Positions 44,792 through 53,987 of a DNA stretch of 64,000 bases are shown one piece after another. Numbering within the stretch: the first letter of the stretch is position 1; each line of letters opens with the position of its first letter. Below the pieces are notes generated by a model, which worked only from the letters and a program-made list of their open reading frames with translations, did no database searches and was not told the origin of the DNA. Location: assembly GCA_017992885.1 (NCBI GenBank), contig JAGONT010000004.1, forward strand, positions 1 through 64,000. Direction: 5' to 3'. The DNA comes from Alphaproteobacteria bacterium (lineage in GTDB: Bacteria; Pseudomonadota; Alphaproteobacteria; UBA9655). Both the position numbers and the translations under genes were made by a program.

Positions 44792-45872
44792 CTTCTTGAT
44801 TAAATACCATTACAGCTCCCACCATGGCAGTAACCATAGAAGGAAGCCATGCTGCAATCAAAGGAGGAAGCCCTCCCGTTGTTCCTAGAGCAATTGTCAT
44901 ATCTTTAAAAAAATAAAGAAAAAATCCAATAACTAGGCCAATCAAAACCAACAAGACCGTCTTTCCTTGACGCAAAGGACGACATGAAAAAGCAGCAGCC
45001 AATAAAACCATTGCAACAACCCAAAAAGCGCTCGCAAGCATAGAGTGCCAATACATCCGATATTTAAGACTATATAAGCCTGAAGCTTCTAAAAGAGCAA
45101 TATAGGAAGGCAATTGCCAAAAAGAGAAAATGGCTCGATTTACCTGCAAATTTTCAATTCTATTCCGATCTAAAGAGGTTATGATAGATTTCTGCGAAAA
45201 CTGTTCAGCAGGTTTTCCAGCTTGCAACCACCAGCCGTTTTGTAATTCCAAACGATCTCCTTGAATTTTAGCTAATTTAGCGTCAATTCGTTCAATAAAT
45301 TCATGTTGAGGCGATATTACAATAATGTTAAGATATTGAAATTCCAATTTTTTTAAATCAACTTTACTCGCCCGAAAAATAACTTGATTCGCTCCCAATT
45401 TTTCACTCAACCATAATCCTGTTTGGGCCACTTTAATATCTTCCCCTGCTTTAAAAGATTTTTTCTCTAACTTTTCGTATCGCGCTTGCATTGCACTTGC
45501 AAGAGGATTAAAGGTCGTCAAATCAACGAGACCTATCACAAGAGCTGTTAAGCTAACGGGAAGAATAAGTCGCCATAAAGAAACGCCAATAGAACGACAA
45601 ATCACAAGTTCATTTGACCTATTCATCCGCCAAAAACTATAAAGCGCAGATAAAAAAACAAGAAAAGGAAGAACTTGTTCTAAAAAAGAAGGAGCCCTCA
45701 AAAACACCATATTAAATTTCATGGCTAGCGTAATTTCTTTAGACCCTGCTCGTCTCTGAAGTTCTGCAAAATCAAAAAGAACAATTATAAAAAAAACACA
45801 CAATAATGCCACACAAAAACTCATTAAAAAAGAACGGCTTGCATAGCGAGAAAGAAGACTAAAAATCTTCAT
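44784..45872 (-). CDS. lptG: LPS export ABC transporter permease LptG
   Basis: 362 residues of the YjgP/YjgQ permease family: N-terminal helices, a periplasmic beta-jellyroll region (residues about 130-270) and C-terminal helices. L-S-R-Y-A-S-R-S-F-L-M-S-F at the start and V-S-L-W-R-L-I-L-P-V-S coupling-helix segment support it. It pairs with LptF (4-nt overlap upstream) and the LptB ATPase, which is not in the window. Confidence 0.93.
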   Translation of the reverse strand: MKIFSLLSRYASRSFLMSFCVALLCVFFIIVLFDFAELQRRAGSKEITLAMKFNMVFLRAPSFLEQVLPFLVFLSALYSFWRMNRSNELVICRSIGVSLWRLILPVSLTALVIGLVDLTTFNPLASAMQARYEKLEKKSFKAGEDIKVAQTGLWLSEKLGANQVIFRASKVDLKKLEFQYLNIIVISPQHEFIERIDAKLAKIQGDRLELQNGWWLQAGKPAEQFSQKSIITSLDRNRIENLQVNRAIFSFWQLPSYIALLEASGLYSLKYRMYWHSMLASAFWVVAMVLLAAAFSCRPLRQGKTVLLVLIGLVIGFFLYFFKDMTIALGTTGGLPPLIAAWLPSMVTAMVGAVMVFNQEDG

Positions 45873-46990
45873 GATCGCCTTCCTTTCAAGGATGCATTTA
45901 TAAATTCAGTCTTTAATAAAGAAAAAATACAAAGACATATTGTTATAATAATAAGACCATAAGACAAAATAATCATTGTATTAGCATACTTTAAAGTATG
46001 CAGAAAAACCATGGCCCCAATCTCAATAAGGCTTGCGACAATACACGCTATTAAAATTCGTCTAGCTTGTCCCTTTCGATTAAAGTGCCCCAAGATCATG
46101 CAACACACTCCCAAAAGCCCAAAAGCTAAGGCATAAAGAGGTGAAATTAAACGTTGATGAGCCGCTGAAAGAAACTCCAAACGAGTCGAAAGCGATATTG
46201 ACTCTTGGGGATTTAGTAAATCTCCAACATAGCGTTCATACGTTTTTAAGACACGCCCCCCTTTCTCTCCACTTGATGGTTTTTCCTTAGGTTCAATAGC
46301 GTAGCGATCAAAATATAAAATAGAAGGTTTACCCGTTTTTACGTCTTCCTCTTGACGATTTCCATTAATCAAAAGAAAGTTCCCCCCTTCCTCTTTACTA
46401 AAGACGAGTCCTTTTTCAGCCATAAAGAGAAAAGACTTATCCCCCTGACTCCCATCATAAATTATGACACCTAAAAAGTTTCCGGCAGAATCTTGTCCTT
46501 GCGCATACACGGTATATTTACCAAATGTATTAAATTGACCAACTTGAACGAGACTTGTTAAAGATTTTTCCCTTAAGGCTAAAGTTATCTCACGATATTG
46601 CCTAAAGGAAAGAGGAAGAATATAAAGCGTAAACAAATAAATAAAAAAAGTAAAAAAAAGAGAAATTAAAATGGCAGGCTTAGCTAACTGCCAATAGCCT
46701 AAACCCGACGCTTGCATAACAACAAGTTCATGATCTGTTATTAGCTTATTATATATGAAAAGAACTCCAATAAGAACTGCTATAGGGGCTACAATCACTA
46801 CCAAGTTAGGTAAAAGATAAAGGATCATTTCCAAAAAAAGCAGAAGGGGAACTCCCTTATTTGCTATCAAATCAATGTACCGCAATGATTGTGCAAGCCA
46901 CATAATAGAAGTAAGAACGATAGTTGCAGCAAAAATTGTAAAAAAAAGTTGCTTGAATATATACCGTGAAAGTTGTTGCATAACACTCAT
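45869..46990 (-). CDS. lptF: LPS export ABC transporter permease LptF
   Basis: 373 residues, partner of LptG. Starts L-S-R-Y-I-F-K-Q-L-F-F-T; E-L-V-V-M-Q-A-S-G-L-G-Y-W-Q-L-A-K-P-A is the coupling helix, and N-P-Q-E-S... to E-F-L-S-A-A-H-Q-R-L-I-S-P-L-Y-A-L closes the jellyroll before the last helices. The order lptF-lptG-lptD on one strand is the alphaproteobacterial arrangement. The promoter must lie in the 195-nt gap shared with divergent surA. Confidence 0.93.
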   Translation of the reverse strand: MSVMQQLSRYIFKQLFFTIFAATIVLTSIMWLAQSLRYIDLIANKGVPLLLFLEMILYLLPNLVVIVAPIAVLIGVLFIYNKLITDHELVVMQASGLGYWQLAKPAILISLFFTFFIYLFTLYILPLSFRQYREITLALREKSLTSLVQVGQFNTFGKYTVYAQGQDSAGNFLGVIIYDGSQGDKSFLFMAEKGLVFSKEEGGNFLLINGNRQEEDVKTGKPSILYFDRYAIEPKEKPSSGEKGGRVLKTYERYVGDLLNPQESISLSTRLEFLSAAHQRLISPLYALAFGLLGVCCMILGHFNRKGQARRILIACIVASLIEIGAMVFLHTLKYANTMIILSYGLIIITICLCIFSLLKTEFINASLKGRRS

Positions 46991-47185
46991 AAATTTAGGT
47001 ATGAATACGTGACAATCCTTCAGTTCGAAAAAAATTTCAAGTCTCTTCCTATAAATTATTTTATATCAAATTGAAGGATGGGGTAGAAATGCGTTCAATT
47101 TCACCTTTATTCAAACAAGATATTCCCTAAAATAATAAGAGGGACTATATTGGCCTCACTTTTGTTAACCTAAGAGGAAAATCAT

Positions 47186-48487
47186 ATGCGTTGCGTTTTA
47201 ATTTTGCTTAGTTTTTTAATTTGCGGCAAACTACTCCAAGCAGATTCTTCCCCAAGTCGGATTGCCGCGGTTGTCAATAACAGTATCATTACCAAAGCTG
47301 ATCTAATGAATCGCTTACGCTTTGCAGCTATAAGCTCGGGACTTGAGCCAACACTTGCTAATCTTGAACAAATCAAACCTCAAATGTTACGTGTAATGAT
47401 TGATGAACAGTTGCAACTTGATTTAGGAAGAAAGTTCGGAATTGAGATTGGCTCTGAAAATATTAAAGCAGCAATAAAAGATATCGAGTCGAGCAATGGA
47501 ATGCCTGAAGGTACAATTGCTCGAATGATGAACGAAAACAATATTCCTCTTAAAGTATTTGAAGATCAGATAAAAGCTCAATTAATTTGGGTCATTTTTA
47601 TTCGGGAAAAATATCCTCTTAAAACACTTGAAGATCAAGTGAGAAAAAAGTTTACACAAGAAGTCCTCCCTTCCCTCCAAATTGCCGATTGGGAAATTGA
47701 TCAAGAACTTAAAAGTCAAGAAGCTAAAGGAACAAAAACCCAATTTCATTTAGCTGAAATTTTTATTCCTGTGGACCAATCAGACCAAGACACAAGTATA
47801 AAGAATAACATTAACAACCTTATTGAAGAACTTCAAAAGGGAGCTCACTTTTCAGCACTTGCTCAGCAATTTTCACAATCAGCCACTGCTGCTCAAGGCG
47901 GAGATATGGGATGGCTTTCAGAAGATCAATTAGATCCTATTGTTGCAGAGGCTCTTGCACATATGGAGCCTGGGCAACTTTCCGTTCCTCTTCGAACTTC
48001 TCAAGGGTACGTTATTGTTGCCTTTATTGAACGAAAGCTTCCCGGTGCCGATGGACAGATTTTTGTAACGATTCAGCAAGCCCTCTTCCCCTTTCCTAAA
48101 GATGTCACAGAAGAAAAAGCTCGTGAAATTATGACGATAGCTGAGACAGTTTCTCAAAAAGCAAAAAGTTGTCCTGACCTTGAAAAACTAGCTAAAAATA
48201 CCAATCCGTCAGCTTCTCTTCACTTAACGGAAAATGAATCTTTATCCAGTTTTCCGGCTCCGCTCCAAAAAATTATTCATTCCCTTGAAACAAACCAAAC
48301 GAGCCAACCATTATTAACTCAAGAAGGCGCCCTTCTTGTTACGATATGTAATAAAAAACATCAAAAAGCAGATGTTTTTACAAGAGAGGATGCCCAAAAT
48401 CTCATTATCAGTCGTAAGCACTCTCTTCTTGGAGCCCGAGAGCTTAGAGATTTACGACGTCATGCCTTTATTGATATTCGCATGTAG
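47186..48487 (+). CDS. surA: periplasmic chaperone/peptidyl-prolyl isomerase SurA
   Basis: 433 residues with signal peptide (L-I-L-L-S-F-L-I-C-G-K-L-L-Q-A-D). The N-terminal SurA region starts R-I-A-A-V-V-N-N-S-I-I-T; one parvulin domain (about residues 185-290) contains F-H-L-A-E-I-F-I-P, F-S-Q-S-A-T-A-A-Q-G-G-D-M-G-W-L and V-P-L-R-T-S-Q-G-Y-V-I-V. It escorts outer membrane proteins to BAM and supports LptD assembly, fitting its place beside the lpt genes. The stop abuts the rsmA start with no gap. Confidence 0.93.
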   Translation: MRCVLILLSFLICGKLLQADSSPSRIAAVVNNSIITKADLMNRLRFAAISSGLEPTLANLEQIKPQMLRVMIDEQLQLDLGRKFGIEIGSENIKAAIKDIESSNGMPEGTIARMMNENNIPLKVFEDQIKAQLIWVIFIREKYPLKTLEDQVRKKFTQEVLPSLQIADWEIDQELKSQEAKGTKTQFHLAEIFIPVDQSDQDTSIKNNINNLIEELQKGAHFSALAQQFSQSATAAQGGDMGWLSEDQLDPIVAEALAHMEPGQLSVPLRTSQGYVIVAFIERKLPGADGQIFVTIQQALFPFPKDVTEEKAREIMTIAETVSQKAKSCPDLEKLAKNTNPSASLHLTENESLSSFPAPLQKIIHSLETNQTSQPLLTQEGALLVTICNKKHQKADVFTREDAQNLIISRKHSLLGARELRDLRRHAFIDIRM

Positions 48488-49318
48488 ATGGAACCTTTAA
48501 AAGAGGTTATCAGTGCTTTAAGAGCTAAGAAAAGTTTGGGACAAAATTTTCTTATTGACCCTCACATCTTAAAACGTATTGTCCAAAGTGCTGCTCCTTT
48601 AGAGGACTGTACGGTTATTGAAGTGGGGCCTGGGCCAGGGGGGCTGACACGTGAAATCATCAAGCATCCTGCTCAAGAAATTATTCTTATTGAACAAGAT
48701 AGGCGGTGTATTCCGTATTTAGAAAAATTAAGAGACTCCTTTGAAGGAAATATAACTCTCCTGAATGCAGATGCGCTGACCCTTCCCTTACATACTTTCG
48801 GTAACGCCCCTCGAAAGATTATTGCCAATTTACCTTATAATATCTCGACCCCCCTTCTCCTCCAGTGGCTAAAACACATGGACGACTTTGAAAGCCTAAC
48901 TCTTATGTTTCAAAAGGAAGTAGCCGCACGCCTTGTGGCTTCACCTCACTCATCAGCATACGGACGTCTTTCCGTAATCTGCCAATGGAAAGCCAATGTG
49001 AGGAAGCTTTTTGACTTATCTCCAGGAGCTTTTATACCCGCCCCTAAAGTCACCTCAACACTCGTACAGTTGACGCCTCGAGTTTCACGAGAAAAGGTGT
49101 CATGGGAGGCTCTGGAGAAAGTAATAAAGGCTGCCTTTTCTCAAAGGCGCAAAATGCTACGATCGAGTTTAAAAGGACTCACCCCTGATCCTCAACGTCT
49201 TCTAGAGCAAGCCCATCTTAACCCTGAAAATCGGGCTGAAGATCTTTCTGTACAAGATTTTTGTACCTTATGTGCCGCTTGGGAAAACAGCTTAAAAGAA
49301 AAAAGCACCTCATATTAA
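48488..49318 (+). CDS. rsmA: 16S rRNA dimethyladenosine transferase RsmA (KsgA)
   Basis: 276 residues. K-S-L-G-Q-N-F-L-I-D at the start, AdoMet motif I V-I-E-V-G-P-G-P-G-G-L-T, and catalytic motif IV N-L-P-Y-N-I-S-T identify the enzyme that dimethylates A1518/A1519 of 16S rRNA. It follows surA directly; in most proteobacteria pdxA sits between them, and it is missing here. A palindrome overlaps the stop codon. Confidence 0.97.
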   Translation: MEPLKEVISALRAKKSLGQNFLIDPHILKRIVQSAAPLEDCTVIEVGPGPGGLTREIIKHPAQEIILIEQDRRCIPYLEKLRDSFEGNITLLNADALTLPLHTFGNAPRKIIANLPYNISTPLLLQWLKHMDDFESLTLMFQKEVAARLVASPHSSAYGRLSVICQWKANVRKLFDLSPGAFIPAPKVTSTLVQLTPRVSREKVSWEALEKVIKAAFSQRRKMLRSSLKGLTPDPQRLLEQAHLNPENRAEDLSVQDFCTLCAAWENSLKEKSTSY

Positions 49319-49345
49319 CGGAAAAAAAATTTTTTCCGTTAATAT
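49312..49345. terminator. palindromic terminator at end of surA-rsmA
   Basis: ATATTAACGG (49312-49321), A8 (49322-49329), T6 (49330-49335), CCGTTAATAT (49336-49345): an almost perfect palindrome that includes the rsmA stop codon. The A-tract/T-tract arrangement would let it act on transcripts from either strand. It is less GC-rich than a textbook terminator. Confidence 0.5.
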
Positions 49346-49395
49346 TCCATGATGTTAATATTCAAAACGTTAAACAAATAAAATAGGAGGAATGA

Positions 49396-49665
49396 ATGAC
49401 TCATTTGTATAAAAGAAACCTAAATAGAAAGTTATGGTTGTGTACGGGATTAGTTGTAGGAATAGCCGCCTCTTTCTCTCAAGCTTATGCTGAGAGCGAT
49501 CATGACAAGTGTAACGATGCTTGTATACAAAGTATGTCAGCTGGTCTGGCGCAATGCCACGATAACTTTAAACAAGATAGCCTACACCATTGCAAGCAAG
49601 CCATAGACGCAGGCGAGGCGGCCTGTAAAAAAGAATGCAATACGCTGTTTCCAGCATCACAATAA
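49396..49665 (+). CDS. small secreted Cys-rich protein, unknown function
   Basis: 89 residues with AGGAGG a few nt before the ATG. Signal peptide: basic N-terminus, W-L-C-T-G-L-V-V-G-I-A-A-S-F-S-Q-A-Y-A cleaving before E-S-D. The mature part of about 57 residues has six cysteines in paired spacings (C-x3-C, C, C, C-x3-C), consistent with a disulfide-stapled helical hairpin resembling the C-x3-C...C-x3-C pattern of small CHCH-like proteins. No close family recognised. Compare the Cys-rich exported protein at 140-493. Confidence 0.7.
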   Translation: MTHLYKRNLNRKLWLCTGLVVGIAASFSQAYAESDHDKCNDACIQSMSAGLAQCHDNFKQDSLHHCKQAIDAGEAACKKECNTLFPASQ

Positions 49666-49757
49666 CTGTTAAAAGATGACAAGTAAAAGAGCCTATAGCT
49701 AAGGTTGTTTTGTATCATGATTGTCAGGCAAATTTCAACGTCCGCAGCCATAAACAC

Positions 49758-49791
49758 GGAACGAGTGCAAATCTGAATTTGCACTCGTTCC
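49758..49791. repeat. perfect 15-bp inverted repeat with 4-nt loop
   Basis: GGAACGAGTGCAAAT (49758-49772), loop CTGA, ATTTGCACTCGTTCC (49777-49791). The stem is perfect; a CTTTTTT run starts 9 nt later, so it may terminate the Cys-rich gene, but the length and symmetry could also mark a dispersed palindrome or insertion-sequence end. It lies in a 269-nt gap with no gene. Confidence 0.6.
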
Positions 49792-49934
49792 TCAGAGAGC
49801 TTTTTTCCTGTCTTAAATGTTGAATGATGGCTTCCCAGCTTCTTTCTTTTATGTAATAGTTTTTCCCAGATTTTTTCTTGTTTTCAGCAAAAAATGATCA
49901 GTTTTTTTAATTTTGCTCACGGAAATTTATTCAA

Positions 49935-50363
49935 ATGATACATAAGTCTATTATATTTCTCCTTAGCTTCCAGCTTATGCCCTCTTTTGCTCTCTTGGCG
50001 ACCCATCTTATCCTTAGCTGTCCTCACAAAGATATTCCCCTGACGGTCGAAATCGCCCGCACTCCTCAAGAGCACGCAAGCGGCCTCATGTTTCGAGAAT
50101 ATTTAGCAGAAGATGCCGGCATGCTCTTTCTTTTCCTAAAACCCAAGGCAGCCGCAATGTGGATGAAAAACACACCCCTCTCTCTCGATATCATTTTTTG
50201 TAACTGGAACGGCCAGATTTTAGCGATTTATGAAAATACAACTCCCTTTTCTTTAGACACCATTGGTCCCGTAAAAGGAACCGCACAAGTTCTTGAGATC
50301 AATGGAGGAACCGTACAAAAGCACGGAATCTCAAGAGAATGTTGGCTAAGGCTCGGTCCTTAA
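49935..50363 (+). CDS. DUF192 family exported protein
   Basis: 142 residues with a signal-like N-terminus (I-I-F-L-L-S-F-Q-L-M-P-S-F-A). The DUF192 landmarks are E-I-A-R-T-P-Q-E-H-A-S-G-L-M-F-R, G-M-L-F-L-F, M-W-M-K-N-T-P-L-S-L-D-I-I-F and the closing L-E-I-N-G-G. Function is not established for the family. Monocistronic, just before tRNA-Pro. Confidence 0.88.
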   Translation: MIHKSIIFLLSFQLMPSFALLATHLILSCPHKDIPLTVEIARTPQEHASGLMFREYLAEDAGMLFLFLKPKAAAMWMKNTPLSLDIIFCNWNGQILAIYENTTPFSLDTIGPVKGTAQVLEINGGTVQKHGISRECWLRLGP

Positions 50364-50420
50364 GATATCTACTCTGCTCATGATATGCTTATTTATACCC
50401 TTTACGAGAAAGAATGACCC

Positions 50421-50449
50421 TTGCTCCTTGAGAATAATTAAGGTATATG
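50421..50449 (+). promoter_or_regulatory. possible promoter of tRNA-Pro
   Basis: TTGCTC (50421-50426), 17-bp spacer, TATATG (50444-50449), with the tRNA 5' end 10 nt further on. Both boxes are imperfect but spacing and position suit a tRNA promoter. Confidence 0.35.
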
Positions 50450-50458
50450 AATGATGTT

Positions 50459-50535
50459 CGGGGTGTAGCGCAGCCTGGTAGCGCGTCTGGTTTGGGACCA
50501 GAATGTCGGGGGTTCAAATCCTCTCACCCCGACCA
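50459..50535 (+). tRNA. tRNA-Pro (anticodon TGG)
   Basis: 77 nt folding as a cloverleaf: acceptor CGGGGTG/CACCCCG, D-arm with AGCGCAGCCTGGTAGCGC, anticodon stem TCTGG/CCAGA around the loop TTTGGGA (anticodon TGG), T-arm with GGTTCAAATCC. The CCA end is encoded after the discriminator A. It reads CCN proline codons. Confidence 0.97.
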
Positions 50536-50645
50536 TTTGTCAATAACTTGCAGTCTAATAGAAATCTTGACATTTTTCATTTTCCCTCCCATTACTTGAA
50601 AGCATTTAATTGTAAGTATAACTCACAAAGAGAAGATATATTCAT

Positions 50646-51593
50646 ATGAAAGCATTTCTTTTTCCTGGACAAGGTTCACAAAGTATTGGCATGGGACGAG
50701 AAATCTATGAGGCCTTTCGCTGTGCCAAGGACGTTTTTCAAGAAGTTGATGAAGCGCTCGAGCAGAATTTAACAAAGATTATCTTTGAAGGACCTGAAGC
50801 TGATCTGGTCTTAACAGAAAATGCCCAACCCGCCCTTATGACCGTCAGCATGGCCTTAATACGCGTTTTAGAGAAAGAAGGGGGACTGAACCTCTCTCAA
50901 ACTATTTCTTATATGGCAGGTCATTCTTTAGGTCAGTATTCAGCTTTATGTACCGCAGGATCTCTCAGCCTTTCTGACGCTGCTCAGCTTTTAAAAATTC
51001 GAGGTCAAGCCATGCAAAAGGCTGTCCCCAAAGGAGAAGGAGCAATGGCGGCCCTTTTAGGTCTTACAATGGATGATATACAGAAAATCGTTGCGCAAGC
51101 CACTCAAAGTCAAGTCTGTGAGATTGCCAATGATAACAGTCCAGGCCAAGTGGTCGTCAGTGGGCATCGTGAGGCTATTGAACGCGCAATTGAGATCTCT
51201 AAAAGTTATGGCGCAAAGCGTAGCATTTTGCTAAACGTCAGTGCGCCTTTCCATTGTTCTCTTATGCAACCTGCCCAAGACCAAATGGAAATAGCATTTC
51301 AAGAAATCGATGTAAAAAATCCCTCTATTCCTATCCTTGACAACGTTTCTACTCAGGTGATTAGAAAGGGGGAAGACTTAAAGTCTCTTCTCATTCAGCA
51401 AGTTACAGGGCAAGTTCGATGGCGAGAAAGTATTGAAAATCTGGCAGAGCTTGGTGTTATGACAGCAATTGAGGTCGGCGCAGGAAAAATACTCACAGGA
51501 CTTTCCAAGCGCATCGCTCCCGCACTTGAAGCCTTTGCACTTAATACCCCCTATGATATAGAATCTTTTTTAAAGAAACCTCTAGCTGCCTAA
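50646..51593 (+). CDS. fabD: malonyl-CoA:ACP transacylase
   Basis: 315 residues. F-P-G-Q-G-S-Q near the start, nucleophile Ser in G-H-S-L-G-Q-Y-S-A-L, catalytic His in V-S-A-P-F-H-C-S-L-M, and Q for malonyl binding in the first motif. It loads malonate onto ACP to start each round of fatty acid elongation. First of fabD-fabG-acpP-fabF-mltG on the plus strand. Confidence 0.97.
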   Translation: MKAFLFPGQGSQSIGMGREIYEAFRCAKDVFQEVDEALEQNLTKIIFEGPEADLVLTENAQPALMTVSMALIRVLEKEGGLNLSQTISYMAGHSLGQYSALCTAGSLSLSDAAQLLKIRGQAMQKAVPKGEGAMAALLGLTMDDIQKIVAQATQSQVCEIANDNSPGQVVVSGHREAIERAIEISKSYGAKRSILLNVSAPFHCSLMQPAQDQMEIAFQEIDVKNPSIPILDNVSTQVIRKGEDLKSLLIQQVTGQVRWRESIENLAELGVMTAIEVGAGKILTGLSKRIAPALEAFALNTPYDIESFLKKPLAA

Positions 51594-51603
51594 AGGAAAA
51601 ACC

Positions 51604-52341
51604 ATGTTTACATTGAAAGAAAAGAAAGCCCTCATTACAGGAGCAACAGGGGGCCTAGGTGCCGCCATTGCGCGAAGTCTTCATTCTCAGGGGGCACACA
51701 TTGCTATTTCAGGAACCCGCAAGGAAAAACTCGAAGACCTCGCGAAAGAACTAGGGGACCGTGTGAGCATCCTTCCGTGTGACCTTTCAAATGCTGACGC
51801 AACGCAAAACCTAATTTCTGAGACAACGGCCGTCCTTGGCGGACTGGACATCCTTGTCAATAATGCAGGCCTTACGCAAGATGGACTTATGCTACGCATG
51901 AGTGATGAACACTGGTCCAAGGTTATAGAAGTGAACCTTACTTCAGTTTTCCGTCTTTCCCGCGAAGCCATTAAAGGCATGATGAAACAACGAATGGGGC
52001 GAATTATTAACATCACTTCCATTGTGGGCGTAACAGGAAATGCAGGGCAAGCAAATTATGCGGCCTCAAAGGCTGGGCTTATCGGTCTTTCAAAATCTTT
52101 AGCCGCAGAGGTGGCAAGCCGAGGCATCACAGTGAACTGCATTGCACCTGGTTTCATTGAGTCTCCTATGACAGATATATTAAATGATAAACAACGAGAA
52201 AAAATTTTAAGTGAGATTCCTCAAGGACATATCGGATCCCCCCTTGATATTGCCGCTGGAGTCGTGTACTTAGCCAGTGATCAAGCAAAATATGTAACGG
52301 GACAAACCCTTCATATTAATGGCGGTATGGTTATGGTGTAG
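51604..52341 (+). CDS. fabG: 3-oxoacyl-ACP reductase
   Basis: 245 residues, short-chain dehydrogenase. NADPH motif T-G-A-T-G-G-L-G, N-N-A-G, catalytic S-Y-K set (N-I-T-S-I-V-G-V-T-G-N-A-G-Q-A-N-Y-A-A-S-K) and the P-G-F-I-E-S-P-M-T loop. Reduces beta-ketoacyl-ACP. 10 nt after fabD with AAAGGAAAA as ribosome site. Confidence 0.97.
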   Translation: MFTLKEKKALITGATGGLGAAIARSLHSQGAHIAISGTRKEKLEDLAKELGDRVSILPCDLSNADATQNLISETTAVLGGLDILVNNAGLTQDGLMLRMSDEHWSKVIEVNLTSVFRLSREAIKGMMKQRMGRIINITSIVGVTGNAGQANYAASKAGLIGLSKSLAAEVASRGITVNCIAPGFIESPMTDILNDKQREKILSEIPQGHIGSPLDIAAGVVYLASDQAKYVTGQTLHINGGMVMV

Positions 52342-52465
52342 AATTTTTTTCACTCTAGGCTAGCCAAGTAAGAAAGAGTATGGTAGCAACCTAGAATTGA
52401 AAATAGGTAAAAGTAATTTTACCTATATGATGTAATTGCCAACAACGTAAGGAAGAGAAGTTAAG

Positions 52466-52705
52466 ATGAGTGACGTTGCTGCACGAGTAAAAAAGATAGT
52501 CGTTGAACATTTGGGCGTCGATGAAGACAAAGTTACAGAAAACGCCAGTTTTGTAGACGATTTAGGCGCAGATAGTTTAGATACTGTTGAGCTGGTCATG
52601 GCTTTTGAAGAAGAATTTGGATGCGAAATTCCAGATGAAGCTGCTGAAAAAATCCTGACCGTAAAAAATGCAATTGATTACGTACAAGAACGTGCGCCCA
52701 AATAA
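52466..52705 (+). CDS. acpP: acyl carrier protein
   Basis: 79 residues, acidic four-helix protein. The phosphopantetheine site is [12 protein letters not shown]. It carries growing acyl chains for fatty acid and lipid A synthesis. A 124-nt gap to fabG gives room for its own promoter, as usual for this strongly expressed gene; GGAAGAGAAG precedes the ATG. Confidence 0.98.
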   Translation: MSDVAARVKKIVVEHLGVDEDKVTENASFVDDLGADSLDTVELVMAFEEEFGCEIPDEAAEKILTVKNAIDYVQERAPK

Positions 52706-52724
52706 TCATTGATGGTGTAAAACT

Positions 52725-53984
52725 ATGCGTCGTGTTGTTATAACTGGTATAGGCCTTGTCACTCCTTTAGGAAATGGCGTAGACACTACCTGGAGGCGGT
52801 TAATTCATAGCGAATCAGGAATTCGACGTATAGACACCTTTAATACGGAAGGCGTAACTTCAAAAGTTGCGGGCCTTGTCCCGCAAGGGAATGAAATCGG
52901 TCAATTTAACTCTGATGATTACCTTACTCCTAAAGAGCGGCGGAAAGTGGACGATTTTATCGTGTATGGAATTGCCGCTGCTGAAGAGGCTTTAAAAGAT
53001 TCAGGATGGGTTGCTGAAACCGAAGAGCAAAAAGAAATGACAGGTGTCATGATTGGCTCAGGTGTTGGAGGCCTTCCGAGAATTTATGAGGCTTCAGTAA
53101 CATTAAGAGAAGAAGGCGCACGCAAAATAAGCCCCTTCTTTATCCCTTCATGCCTTATCAACCTTGTTTCAGGACAGTTTTCTATTCGCCATGGATTCAA
53201 AGGCCCCAACCACGCTGTTGTCACCGCCTGTTCTACAGGTGCTCATGCCATTGGCGATGCGGGCCGACTTATCCAATGGGGAGATGCAGACGTCATGATT
53301 GCAGGGGGAGCCGAAGCTTCTGTGTGTGAGATTGGGGTCGCCGGATTTTGCGCTTTACGGGCTCTTTCCACAAACTTTAATGATGAACCTACCAAAGCCT
53401 CTCGTCCTTGGGATCAGGCAAGAGATGGCTTTGTCATTGGGGAAGGTGCTGGCATCGTTGTATTAGAAGAATATGAACATGCTAAAAAGCGAGGCGCTAA
53501 AATTTATGCTGAAATTTTAGGCTATGGTCTTTCGGGGGATGCGTATCACATTACAGCCCCTTCGGAAGACGGCAATGGCGGGTTTCGGGCCATGCGCAAT
53601 GCTTTAAAACGTGCTCAACTTCAGCCTGAAGATATAGGCTATGTTAATGCGCATGGGACATCAACACCCCTGGGAGATATGGTTGAGCTTAATGCCGTAA
53701 AACGGCTATTTGGTCAAAATCCAACTCAATTGAGTATGTCTTCCACAAAATCTGCCATTGGTCATCTCTTGGGAGCAGCCGGTGGTGTTGAAGCCATTTT
53801 CTCTATTCTTGCGCTACGGGATGGAATTTTACCCCCAACTTTAAACTTGGAAAATCCTTCTGAAGGATGCAAAGACATTGACCTTATCCCTCTTAAAGCT
53901 AAAGAAAAAAAGGTACGTTACGTGATGTCAAATTCATTTGGATTTGGAGGCACGAATGCATCTTTGATCTTTGGGACAGTTTAA
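52725..53984 (+). CDS. fabF: beta-ketoacyl-ACP synthase II
   Basis: 419 residues, thiolase fold. Catalytic triad: Cys in T-A-C-S-T-G-A-H-A-I, His in N-A-H-G-T-S-T-P-L-G-D, second His in I-G-H-L-L-G-A-A-G-G; plus the glycine-rich N-S-F-G-F-G-G-T-N-A-S near the end. Condenses malonyl-ACP with acyl-ACP. 19 nt after acpP. Confidence 0.97.
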   Translation: MRRVVITGIGLVTPLGNGVDTTWRRLIHSESGIRRIDTFNTEGVTSKVAGLVPQGNEIGQFNSDDYLTPKERRKVDDFIVYGIAAAEEALKDSGWVAETEEQKEMTGVMIGSGVGGLPRIYEASVTLREEGARKISPFFIPSCLINLVSGQFSIRHGFKGPNHAVVTACSTGAHAIGDAGRLIQWGDADVMIAGGAEASVCEIGVAGFCALRALSTNFNDEPTKASRPWDQARDGFVIGEGAGIVVLEEYEHAKKRGAKIYAEILGYGLSGDAYHITAPSEDGNGGFRAMRNALKRAQLQPEDIGYVNAHGTSTPLGDMVELNAVKRLFGQNPTQLSMSSTKSAIGHLLGAAGGVEAIFSILALRDGILPPTLNLENPSEGCKDIDLIPLKAKEKKVRYVMSNSFGFGGTNASLIFGTV

Positions 53985-53987
53985 TCA

